From: Paraburkholderia rhizosphaerae
Lineage (GTDB): Bacteria; Pseudomonadota; Gammaproteobacteria; Burkholderiales; Burkholderiaceae
Direction of reading: 5' to 3'
Length of the DNA: 64,000 bases
Assembly (NCBI RefSeq): GCF_004366595.1
Contig: NZ_SORE01000011.1
Span: 1-64,000 of the forward strand
Positions 8,992 through 16,348 of this stretch are shown piece by piece. How positions within the stretch are numbered: the stretch's first letter is position 1; each line of letters begins with the position of its first letter. The translations under genes were made by a program, and so were the position numbers. The notes under the pieces were generated by a model that saw nothing but the letters and a program-made list of their open reading frames with translations, did no database searches and had not been told where the DNA came from.

Positions 8992-10031
8992 TGGGACGCT
9001 ATCTCCGATGCGGCCAGCGCGCCATCCTGATTGCGCTCATTGCCTGTGTCACGGGCCTGGTCGGCGTACCGGTCGCGCGTGCTGACGACGCGGGACAGCT
9101 GCCGGCCGGCACCCCCGCGCCAACAAATTCGGCCACAGGACCGACAGTCCAGCCGACAGAGGTCAGTCAGGGCAGCACCCTGGCCGTCCAGAAACTGACC
9201 GAGGTCGTTGCGCGTGTCGTCGACGCCGCCGTTGAGGCAAGCCAGTCAATCCGCCCCGAAGCAGACAGGTTTGCTTTCGGTCTCGCAGTGATCACGATCG
9301 TGCTTGCCGCCGTCAAGTTTTCGGCCGCGCACCACCCGGTAACAGCGTGGGTAGCGCTGTTTGAGGAACTCGCGGTTCTCGGCATATTTGCGGGATTTTA
9401 TGCCGGGTACGCAGGCTGGGCGCCCAATTTCTACAGGTGGTTCTTCAGCCTCTCGCAGACCATCAGCGGAGGCGCGAACATGACCAATGCCGGGAGCATT
9501 ATTTTCACGGTCGCGGGCGGGCTTTTCGATGGCTTCATTTCGGCGTTCAAATCATCGACGTGGTGGCAGTGGTTTGCGATCGCCACGTCAGTTGTCCCGC
9601 TGTTCTTCGCCTGGATCGTCCTGACCATTACTTCGATCGTCTTCGTGTTTTTCGTCAGCATCGGGCAGGTGCAGATGGCCGTCGGATTCGTCGTCGGGCA
9701 GATTGCGCTCGCCCTTGGATTTTCGTCCTTCACCCGCGGCTGGTTCAGGTCGTGGCTCGACTACATGATAAGCGCCGGCATGTACGTCGTCGTCGCGGCG
9801 ATTCTGACCCGGCTGGTGACGAACTCGGTGGCGGGTGCAATCCAGGACTCGCTGAGAAACGGACTCTCGCTTACAACGCCATACGCTGCGTCCTATGTGC
9901 TGGACCTGTCGCTGTTCGTTTTTCTCCTGTCATTCGAGATTCCAAAAATGGCGGCGATGTTTGGCGGCGGCGCAAGTGCGAGCGGTTCGGCGATCGGCAA
10001 GGTAGGACGCGCGGCGGCGGCGGCTGTCTGA
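8991..10031 (+). CDS. trbL: TrbL/VirB6-type polytopic inner-membrane protein
   Basis: A 346-residue protein with an N-terminal signal-like helix (cleavage near VPVARADDAG), a short Pro/Thr-rich periplasmic stretch, then at least five membrane helices between about residues 95 and 325, including a very hydrophobic run (WIVLTITSIVFVFFVSIGQV). TrbL/VirB6 proteins form part of the inner-membrane channel. The C terminus is an Ala/Gly-rich tail (GGGASASGSAIGKVGRAAAA). The start overlaps the previous stop by one base. Confidence 0.85.
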   Translation: MGRYLRCGQRAILIALIACVTGLVGVPVARADDAGQLPAGTPAPTNSATGPTVQPTEVSQGSTLAVQKLTEVVARVVDAAVEASQSIRPEADRFAFGLAVITIVLAAVKFSAAHHPVTAWVALFEELAVLGIFAGFYAGYAGWAPNFYRWFFSLSQTISGGANMTNAGSIIFTVAGGLFDGFISAFKSSTWWQWFAIATSVVPLFFAWIVLTITSIVFVFFVSIGQVQMAVGFVVGQIALALGFSSFTRGWFRSWLDYMISAGMYVVVAAILTRLVTNSVAGAIQDSLRNGLSLTTPYAASYVLDLSLFVFLLSFEIPKMAAMFGGGASASGSAIGKVGRAAAAAV

Positions 10032-10033
10032 TC

Positions 10034-11428
10034 ATGTCAATCCCGCTCCATGCACCGGCATCGGCAGAAGATCTGCTGGCATTGCACGGCAAACGAATTG
10101 ATCTCATCCGCCAATGTGCCAATGAGGCGAACGGCAATGACTTTGAGCGAAAGTGGCTGTCAGTCCTGCGGCGCTGCGCCGGGTGGTTTTCCTCGATGCC
10201 GCTGTCGTCGGATCTCTACCGGGAGCCGGGCGGCGCATTCCGTTGTGCCGTGGAAACGGCGTTCTACGCGATGCGCCTCGCCGGCGGGCAGAAGTTCGGC
10301 ACCAATTTGCCGTCCGAGAAGCGCCGCCGCATCGAGCCGCAGTACAACTATGGGGTGTTTCTCGCGGCCGTCTGCTCGAGACTGGATGAGCCGTACCGTC
10401 ATTTCGTCATCGAACGGCATGGCGACGGGGCGCACTGGAATCCCTCCGTGCAGGGCGCAGCCGGGCCGTGGCTTTCGGATAAGCCATACCGGGTGGAGCG
10501 GCGCGCGGCGGTGTTGCCGGTCGAACGCATGCGCACCGGAATGCTCGCGCAGATGCTGATTGGCAGCGACCTGCTCGCTGGTCTCGATGCCGAGGTGCTC
10601 GCCGAAGTATTCGGTGCGATCAACCCGAACGCGAAACCGCTGGAAGCGGAAACGCTCACGCACAAGGTGGTCCGCCAGGCGATCGACGCCGCGGTCGATT
10701 TCGAGCGCAAGGCGCAGCGCACTGTAGTCGCGCCTGTTGCCGCGGCGGTGCCGCCGGCTGAGCAACTGGCGGCCGCTGCCAGTCCCGCGCCGCCGGCGGG
10801 TTCCGCGTCGAGTGCTGCACCACAATCCTGCGGTGCGCAAGCGAGTCCGAAAACGGGCGCGGGTGCTCCCACGGCGCAAGGCGAGGCTCCGGCACACGAA
10901 GCGAATACCGCGAAGGCACCAGCCAGCCCGCCATCGACGTCGTCCGACGATGGTCGGGCTGCCGCACCGCGTTCACTGCTCGAGGCGATCGGGATCGTCG
11001 ATGCGCCGGCAACGGCCATTGAGCCAGCCGCAAAGCGCGCGAGCGCTGCCGACCAGCTGGGGCTCCCATTCGCGCCAGGCGAATCCGGGGCCGCGGCAAT
11101 CAATCCAGCCGACATGCGCGCACCGCAAACAGGCGTCAGCCCGGATACGTCTACTGCATTTGATGACGTACTGAAGGGTGCGCCGAACATGATTCTCGAT
11201 CTGTTCCGCGCGTTGCGCGAGGACGTCGCCGGCGGCAAGGCGAAGGTGCAGTGGACGGACAAGGGGCTCGTCATCCAGAAGCGCCTGATCGGTAACTACG
11301 GTATCGCGAGCGACACGCTTGTCGATCACCTGCGCAAACGCAGCCTGCTGCTGTCCAACGGGCAGGGCGAGATCACACTCGCACCGCGCGCCGGTGACCT
11401 CATTCTTCCGCGTACGGAGACGACATGA
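10034..11428 (+). CDS. TraI_2/MobH-like conjugation protein (candidate relaxase)
   Basis: A 464-residue protein. Residues about 25-170 match the TraI_2 N-terminal domain of MobH relaxases and ICE TraI proteins (FSSMPLSSDLYREPGGAFRC, then RRRIEPQYNYGVFLAAVCS). An Ala/Pro-rich linker runs from about 230 to 345. Residues about 380-455 match the C-terminal TraI_2_C domain, including the stretch KGLVIQKRLIGNYGIASDT. As recalled for MobH, this domain uses an HD-type metal site with adjacent His residues before the GG pair and a further His after it. Here these positions read LYR and C, so the His residues appear to be missing. It is either a divergent nickase or an accessory factor. Its stop overlaps the TraD start (ATGA), which couples it to the coupling protein, as expected for a relaxosome gene. 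Confidence 0.8.
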   Translation: MSIPLHAPASAEDLLALHGKRIDLIRQCANEANGNDFERKWLSVLRRCAGWFSSMPLSSDLYREPGGAFRCAVETAFYAMRLAGGQKFGTNLPSEKRRRIEPQYNYGVFLAAVCSRLDEPYRHFVIERHGDGAHWNPSVQGAAGPWLSDKPYRVERRAAVLPVERMRTGMLAQMLIGSDLLAGLDAEVLAEVFGAINPNAKPLEAETLTHKVVRQAIDAAVDFERKAQRTVVAPVAAAVPPAEQLAAAASPAPPAGSASSAAPQSCGAQASPKTGAGAPTAQGEAPAHEANTAKAPASPPSTSSDDGRAAAPRSLLEAIGIVDAPATAIEPAAKRASAADQLGLPFAPGESGAAAINPADMRAPQTGVSPDTSTAFDDVLKGAPNMILDLFRALREDVAGGKAKVQWTDKGLVIQKRLIGNYGIASDTLVDHLRKRSLLLSNGQGEITLAPRAGDLILPRTETT

Positions 11429-13293
11429 ACGGTTACATCAGCCACTTCAGGCCGATCTATGAAAATCGCGCCGCGCTGTTCTGGCTCGCTGCGGTCGTGC
11501 TGCTGCCGATGTCCGGCATGCCATACGGCTGGGCGTTCGCGCTGTTCGCCTTCGTCGTGCTCACGGTCCGTTCGTTGCAGGTCTGGAAAGCACTCAAATT
11601 CCGCATGGCCATATCGACCAAATGGCTCACGACGCTTCGAATAGAGAAGCTGCTTGCGACCCAGCTTCGCATGCGCGAGGAAGCAAACTCGATGTATCTC
11701 GGCATCGGCTACGAATGGACGCAGAAGCATTGCCAGATTGCCCATGACATCCTGCGCATGCCGACGACCGACATCCCCGGCCTGCCGCGGTGGCTGTCGA
11801 AGACGCGGCAGGGCAGGGAGATCGAGTCCGCGATCGAGAATATTTTCGCGCCAAAGGACAGCATCCGCGATCGCCTGCCTCAGGGCGTATCGTGGATTCA
11901 TGGCATGGAGGCAAAGAAAGGGCTTGTGCCCTTCCACTACAAGGCCATGGCCGGGCACACGCTCGTTGGTGGCACGACCGGCGCCGGCAAGACGCGCACC
12001 TATGAAGTCATCTCGACGCAGGTGATTCACGGTGGCGACGTTCTGATCATCATCGACCCGAAGAACGATGCCGAGTGGAAGCAACGGGTTGAACGGGAGT
12101 GTCAGCGGGCACGGCGGAAGTTTCTGTATTTCAGCCAGGCCAAGCCCTCCGAATCGATCCGGCTCAATCCGATTGAAAACTGGTCGCAGCCATCGGAAAT
12201 CCCGAGCCGCATCGCCCAACTGATGGAAGAAGGGCCGTTCCGGGATTTCGCGTTCCTCTTCATCGATCGCGCCGTCAAGGGCGAACTGTACATCGGCGAC
12301 AAGCCGACCCTGCGCTCGATCCTGAAGTACGCCCAGTCGGGGATCACGACACTGCTTGAAAAGAGTCTGAAGCGCTTCTTCCGTGAACATGGCCTGCATG
12401 ACTGGGAGGCACTCGTTGCCGCGGATGCCGTGAAGCTCGGCAACAAGCCGGGTGCTGGAGTCGTGGACGGCATGGTGGCGCTTTACAACGCGCGATTCGC
12501 TGCGCTCGATCGCGGCCACGAAGCAATCGACGGCCTGATCGCCACGCACGTTCACGATCGCGAACACTACATGCGCATCATCGCCTCGGCGCTGCCGCTG
12601 CTGCAGATGCTCGCCACGGGCGAAACAGGTTTGATGCTAGCCCCGAAGGCCGATGACTTCGAGGACGAACGCGAGATCTGGGACATCGACAAGGTCATCC
12701 GGCAGAAGGCGGTGCTCTATATGGGCTTCGATTCGCTGTCGAACGCGATCGTGCAGAAAGCGATCGCGTCGATGATTCTTGCCGACGTCGCGGCGGTGTG
12801 CGGTTCGATCTACAACTTCTACGAATCGCCGCCCGAGGTGGTGCTGGTCATCGACGAGATCGCGGAAGCGATCAACGAGCAGGTGATCCAGATCCTGAAC
12901 AAGGGGCGCGGCGCCGGCTTCAAGACGTTCGTCGCGTTCCAGGCGCGTGCGGACCTCGAAGCGAAGCTTGGCAATGCCGCCAAAATGCTGCAGGTTTTGG
13001 GCAACCTCAACAACCAGATCGTCTTACGCTTGGAAGACAGCGATACCGCGAAGTGGTTCTCCGACAAGGTCGGCGAGACAGCAATCCGCAATCTGGTGAT
13101 GAGTGGCAGCACGAGCACCGGCAGCGAAGCGCACCTCGGTGAATTCTCGGGGTCCGTGTCGCGTTCGCTGCAACTTGAAAAGGTGCCTTTGATTCCCGTT
13201 GACCTGATACACAAGCTGCCGAACCTGCAGTACTTCATGCGGATTTCTGGCGGCGCCGTGTACCAGGGTCGTATTCCCATCCTCCAAGGATAA
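11425..13293 (+). CDS. traD: TraD/VirD4-type coupling protein
   Basis: A 622-residue membrane-anchored ATPase that brings the relaxosome to the secretion channel. Two N-terminal membrane helices (about 15-33 and 36-52) are followed by a long cytoplasmic part: Walker A GGTTGAGKTRTYE near residue 182 and Walker B VVLVIDEIAEAI near 472. Next come the FVAFQARADLEAKLG segment and the EDSDTAKWFSDKVGE helix seen in ICE-type TraD proteins. Placement directly after the TraI_2 gene, with a 4-base overlap, is the common ICE/plasmid order. No frame break seen. Confidence 0.93.
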   Translation: MNGYISHFRPIYENRAALFWLAAVVLLPMSGMPYGWAFALFAFVVLTVRSLQVWKALKFRMAISTKWLTTLRIEKLLATQLRMREEANSMYLGIGYEWTQKHCQIAHDILRMPTTDIPGLPRWLSKTRQGREIESAIENIFAPKDSIRDRLPQGVSWIHGMEAKKGLVPFHYKAMAGHTLVGGTTGAGKTRTYEVISTQVIHGGDVLIIIDPKNDAEWKQRVERECQRARRKFLYFSQAKPSESIRLNPIENWSQPSEIPSRIAQLMEEGPFRDFAFLFIDRAVKGELYIGDKPTLRSILKYAQSGITTLLEKSLKRFFREHGLHDWEALVAADAVKLGNKPGAGVVDGMVALYNARFAALDRGHEAIDGLIATHVHDREHYMRIIASALPLLQMLATGETGLMLAPKADDFEDEREIWDIDKVIRQKAVLYMGFDSLSNAIVQKAIASMILADVAAVCGSIYNFYESPPEVVLVIDEIAEAINEQVIQILNKGRGAGFKTFVAFQARADLEAKLGNAAKMLQVLGNLNNQIVLRLEDSDTAKWFSDKVGETAIRNLVMSGSTSTGSEAHLGEFSGSVSRSLQLEKVPLIPVDLIHKLPNLQYFMRISGGAVYQGRIPILQG

Positions 13294-13302
13294 AAACAAA
13301 CA

Positions 13303-13821
13303 ATGTCTGCTGTCTTCAGGAAGATCATCCGCGACCACAAGCTCTCGGCGCGCCTCATCCCGGTCTTTACGCTCGCCCCCGAGTTGGAGTTGTGCTGCTC
13401 GCGCGTTGCGGATTTCATCGGCGAGCGCTACATGGGCGAGACGGAGCCACTGGTCAAGGAGATGCTCGACAGCGCGCTCGCGAGTTTCAAGAAGACGCGC
13501 AAGTCCGGCGAGTCGCACGTCGCATTCATGCGCGGGCTATTTGCGCCCGCCTGGCTGCTCTATGCCCGACGCTATGTCGCAAGCGACGGCGAGAAATATC
13601 ACGTCTGGTCGCCCATGCTCGAGCCTGTTACTGCGTTCGAGGCGCGGCACAGCAATCTGACGGTCGGGATGTCGGATGAGCGGTGCCCCGAGAGAATCAC
13701 GCAGCGTTCCGTAGCTTTCCAGTTGGCCGCGCGCGCGCTCACGGGCGAGAACTTCCGCCTTTACTTCGAGGACTACGATGTCGCTCACGATCTGGCTGAT
13801 AGCGAAGCTGTCGCGGGTTGA
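13303..13821 (+). CDS. Conserved conjugation-operon protein of unknown function
   Basis: A 172-residue soluble protein, no signal peptide and no membrane helix. I do not recognise the family. It begins 9 bases after traD with AAGGAT in front of the ATG, and the next gene starts inside its last 44 bases, so it is part of the transfer operon. The acidic, helical C terminus ends in EDYDVAHDLADSEAVAG. A role in transfer is inferred only from position. Confidence 0.75.
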   Translation: MSAVFRKIIRDHKLSARLIPVFTLAPELELCCSRVADFIGERYMGETEPLVKEMLDSALASFKKTRKSGESHVAFMRGLFAPAWLLYARRYVASDGEKYHVWSPMLEPVTAFEARHSNLTVGMSDERCPERITQRSVAFQLAARALTGENFRLYFEDYDVAHDLADSEAVAG

Positions 13822-14062
13822 TACCGGTCTCGCGCGTCGCGCGCTGTCGACGGCGCGCGCACAGGACGAGATCGACGCGCCCGCGCCGACTGACCTCAAG
13901 CATGGTGCCGGTGCGATGGCCTACGGCCTCGCGCTGTTTGTCAGTCGACGCCCCGTGCATTTCTATGCAGGTCTCGCAGGACTGATGGCGTTCTTTGGCT
14001 ACATGTTCGCCCGTATCGCGGTCTGGGCATACGACTTCGGAATGCATCACTATGGCCAGTAG
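13778..14062 (+). CDS. Small membrane protein of the conjugation operon
   Basis: A 94-residue protein with a hydrophobic N-terminal stretch (MSLTIWLIAKL) and one clear membrane helix near residues 60-80 (FYAGLAGLMAFFGYMFA). It overlaps the preceding gene by 44 bases and the following DUF4400-like gene by 11 bases, an arrangement that argues for real translation-coupled genes. No family recognised. Confidence 0.65.
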   Translation: MSLTIWLIAKLSRVDTGLARRALSTARAQDEIDAPAPTDLKHGAGAMAYGLALFVSRRPVHFYAGLAGLMAFFGYMFARIAVWAYDFGMHHYGQ

Positions 14063-14660
14063 TAGCCGTTTCGTTGCGCACGTCCGCCTGTGGTTTTTCT
14101 TCGTGCCGTTGCTGGCAGTGTTCGTGATGCCGGCGATTCCGGACCGTTCGCTCTTTGAGATACCGGAAGCAGAGTCGGATTCGGTCGTGGCCGCTCTCGG
14201 TGCCGACCGTGCGGGGGAAGCGGCCGAGCGCACGAATTCGCTGTTCCGCCGGGCGTTTGTCGACTCCGGTGTGATGCGTGCCACCGTCGAGGCCACGCGA
14301 TCAAATGGACTCAACGATGGCGGCGTGTCCACCTTTGCGCATACGTGGGTGCGCAATTTCTGGCTGCTGGTTTACCGTGTGGTCTACCGCGCGACGGTCA
14401 TGAAGATCTGGCTGTTCGGCACGGCCGTCTTCTGTGTCGCGGCGTTCGTTGACGGTTCAATGCGCCGCAAGATCAAGGCGTCCGCGGCGGGTTTTGCAAG
14501 CCCGCTGTCCTTTCACCTTGCCGGGCATGGCATCCTGCTCGTGTTCGGCGTGGCATTTGCGGTGCTCGTCGCGCCGGTCCCGGTACTCGCGCAGTACTGG
14601 ATTGTGGTCACCGCAGTGCTCGGCGTGCTGATCTGGAAAGCGTCGTCGTCCTACCAGTAG
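14052..14660 (+). CDS. DUF4400 family ICE/plasmid membrane protein
   Basis: A 202-residue inner-membrane protein with an N-terminal helix (WFFFVPLLAVFVMPAI), a hydrophilic acidic stretch, and three more helices (about 112-130, 150-175, 178-195). The RRKIKASAAGFASPLSFHLAGHG motif before the penultimate helix is characteristic of the DUF4400 / PFL_4697 group of integrating conjugative element proteins, which lie beside traD in related elements. ATG 14052 is used because it falls in the end of the previous gene. It closes the transfer operon; the second copy of the 35-bp repeat follows 40 bases after the stop. Confidence 0.8.
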   Translation: MASSSRFVAHVRLWFFFVPLLAVFVMPAIPDRSLFEIPEAESDSVVAALGADRAGEAAERTNSLFRRAFVDSGVMRATVEATRSNGLNDGGVSTFAHTWVRNFWLLVYRVVYRATVMKIWLFGTAVFCVAAFVDGSMRRKIKASAAGFASPLSFHLAGHGILLVFGVAFAVLVAPVPVLAQYWIVVTAVLGVLIWKASSSYQ

Positions 14661-14678
14661 GGCGAGCGCACGGCGAGA

Positions 14679-14706
14679 AAGCTCCACAAAAACCACTCTC
14701 TTTCCG
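14679..14706. repeat. Degenerate intergenic repeat (GAAAGCTCC...CTCTTTC block), copy 1
   Basis: The block starting GAAAGCTCCACAAA and ending CTCTTTC recurs with a few changes at 15094-15121, and related AGCTTTCC half-sites occur near 3870 and 20527. It abuts the 35-bp repeat copy B. Likely a leader or control element shared by transfer-region promoters. Confidence 0.5.
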
Positions 14707-14735
14707 GGTTAAGGCCGTCAACTGGTTGACGGCAC
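14701..14735. repeat. 35-bp repeat, copy B, with palindromic core downstream of the conjugation operon
   Basis: Identical to 3873-3907. The palindrome CCGTCAACTGGTTGACGG lies at 14715-14732 and ends 15 bases before the -35 box of the promoter at 14748-14777, a position typical for an activator site. Confidence 0.8.
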
Positions 14736-14747
14736 GACAATCGATCT

Positions 14748-14777
14748 TTGACGCGGCTGCGCAGCGACCGCTATGAT
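14748..14777 (+). promoter_or_regulatory. Sigma-70-type promoter
   Basis: TTGACG at 14748-14753 and TATGAT at 14772-14777 with an 18-base spacer. It faces the small gene at 14810 and then the AcaB-like gene at 15200. Confidence 0.65.
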
Positions 14778-14809
14778 CGAGCCGTTGTCGCAACCATGGA
14801 AAAGCACTT

Positions 14810-15007
14810 GTGAACATGCCAATCGCACAAGCGAAAGCGATATTTGAATCGGTCAGCAAGGCCGCCGAAGCGTCGGTCGTTGCGAAATTCGGTGAATACA
14901 ACGATTTGGACCCCGTCCAGAATGCCGCCTACGACCAGGCTCTGTTCCCGTTGCTTGCGGAATATTTTGGCGATGCGCCACTGGCGGAGCTTCTTTCGAT
15001 CGTTTAG
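14810..15007 (+). CDS. Small acidic protein, unknown function
   Basis: A 65-residue reading frame from GTG 14810 (ATG 14816 is an alternative start), about 25 bases after the predicted transcription start of the promoter at 14748-14777. Sequence is helical and amphipathic (QAKAIFESVSKAAEASVVAKF, split here by no gap), with an acidic Tyr/Phe-rich C terminus. The good promoter and clean frame favour a real gene; no family is recognised. Confidence 0.45.
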   Translation: MNMPIAQAKAIFESVSKAAEASVVAKFGEYNDLDPVQNAAYDQALFPLLAEYFGDAPLAELLSIV

Positions 15008-15093
15008 CAACGGTATCCTCCCCCCCCACACCCGGATCACATTGCCGCGTCTGTAACCAAGGACGGCGCCTGTTTCGCGGAGCCAACATTCGA

Positions 15094-15121
15094 TCGAAAG
15101 GCTCCGCAAATAACCCCTCTT
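15094..15121. repeat. Degenerate intergenic repeat, copy 2
   Basis: GAAAGGCTCCGCAAA...CTCTTTC, homologous to the block at 14679-14706; located 79 bases before the AcaB-like gene. Confidence 0.5.
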
Positions 15122-15199
15122 TCAGTTCAATGCTCGTTCGCTTCCTCGCAACAATAGGTTGACTCGCGCGTCCCGCGCATCACCACAGAGGAACGACAA

Positions 15200-16072
15200 A
15201 TGAGCACCGCAACCAACGAAGAAACGAACGTGGCTGGCCACGCTGCGCCAGAACTCGACAGCAACGCGGAGGATGTGACCGGCGCAGCAGGCACGGGCCT
15301 GGCGACCGTACCAATGGTGACCGACGGAGCCGATGACGGGGAGATCGAGCGCGAACTCTCCGAGATGGAAGCCGACGCCGCGACCCTGCAACGCGAAGGG
15401 ATGATTTCCGAGCAGGAAGCGGCTGAGAAGCGCGAACAGGTTGCACGCACCCGCAAGTTCTTCCGCGATCTGCCGCCGGCGGAACGCGCGGCGATCGTCC
15501 AGCGTCGCCGCGAAATCGGCCGTCAGCTGATGGAGCGTCAGCTTTCGGGTGCCGCCGTCGTGAAGGCCGCGGTGCGCCTGAACCATACGCGCCTGAAGCC
15601 GCTGTTTGAACAGTGGTGGCCGTACCTAAATCGCATGAGCATCAACATGCAGCGCTTCGGCCGCTCGACGTTCGGCGCGCAGGACCAGGGCATGGTAACC
15701 GGCTGGTTTGAAAAGCAGGTCGCGGATCTGGAGGCGTACGTCGACGAGCAGCTCGAGGTTGCGAGCGGATTCCGCCAGCGTACGCAGGCCGAGATGACCG
15801 GGCGCGGCGATGTCGTCTTCGTGCCGACGGTCACCCTGCCATCGCTCGATATCGAGGTCGAAGCCTATTCGCGTTTCTCGATGCGGCTGCTGTCGCTGCT
15901 GCTCAAATTCGATCGGGTAATGGACAACTTCGATTTCCTCGTCTGGAACGGCATCCGCGACCAGTCGGACATGGACGAGGAAACCTCGCGCTTCCTGCGC
16001 AAGTTCCATCCGGTCGGCGTCCGTGGCTACATGACACACCTGCGCCTGATGACCACTGTGCGCGGCCGGTAG
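15200..16072 (+). CDS. ICE/plasmid protein, possibly AcaB (DUF1845)-like
   Basis: A 290-residue soluble protein. Residues 1-45 are disordered and acidic, about 45-90 form a charged coiled coil, and the rest is a folded helical domain with LLKFDRVMDNFDFL near residue 240 and an RGYMTHLRL tail. The pattern of an LxxYD/FDR segment followed by a helical C terminus recalls the AcaB / PFL_4669 family of integrating conjugative elements. The similarity is weak, and the gene at 19790-20440 fits that family better. If correct, it could be a transfer regulator. Spacing (promoter at 14748, repeat at 15094) shows it is expressed separately from the transfer operon. Confidence 0.75.
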   Translation: MSTATNEETNVAGHAAPELDSNAEDVTGAAGTGLATVPMVTDGADDGEIERELSEMEADAATLQREGMISEQEAAEKREQVARTRKFFRDLPPAERAAIVQRRREIGRQLMERQLSGAAVVKAAVRLNHTRLKPLFEQWWPYLNRMSINMQRFGRSTFGAQDQGMVTGWFEKQVADLEAYVDEQLEVASGFRQRTQAEMTGRGDVVFVPTVTLPSLDIEVEAYSRFSMRLLSLLLKFDRVMDNFDFLVWNGIRDQSDMDEETSRFLRKFHPVGVRGYMTHLRLMTTVRGR

Positions 16073-16102
16073 GTCGGCCGCTGTCTGATCGGGGAGGGAA
16101 TT

Positions 16103-16348
16103 ATGCTCAGCCACAACGAAACTGGAGCTATTGCAGGTTGCTTCGTCATATTCGTGGCGCTTGCGGGAAAAGCTGTTGAAGCCTGCGCTCACTGGTTCGG
16201 TCTGACTCTGCCATGGTGGGAAGCGCCCCTGATTTTGCTGACTATCGTGGTTCTGAGTGGGATTCTGCTTGCCCATCGCGAAAGGACGGCCGAAAAGCGC
16301 CGGAACATCCGGGAAATCGCTCCGCACGACCTTGACGTTTCTGCGTGA
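16103..16348 (+). CDS. Small two-helix membrane protein
   Basis: An 81-residue protein with two hydrophobic helices (about 9-25 and 39-57) joined by a Trp-rich turn (WFGLTLPWWEAP) and a basic cytoplasmic tail (HRERTAEKRRN). GGGAGGG lies before the ATG at 16103. The stop TGA shares a base with the ATG of the following helicase gene, so the two are coupled. No family recognised. Confidence 0.7.
   Translation: MLSHNETGAIAGCFVIFVALAGKAVEACAHWFGLTLPWWEAPLILLTIVVLSGILLAHRERTAEKRRNIREIAPHDLDVSA

Noticed and set aside
10160..10897. Long minus-strand frame opposite the TraI_2 gene
   Set aside because: A GC-skew shadow of the coding strand, Arg-rich and without domain pattern.
14660..15200. Origin of transfer next to the relaxase operon
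   Set aside because: The palindromes here look like regulator sites; no nick-site consensus known to me is visible, so oriT is not called.
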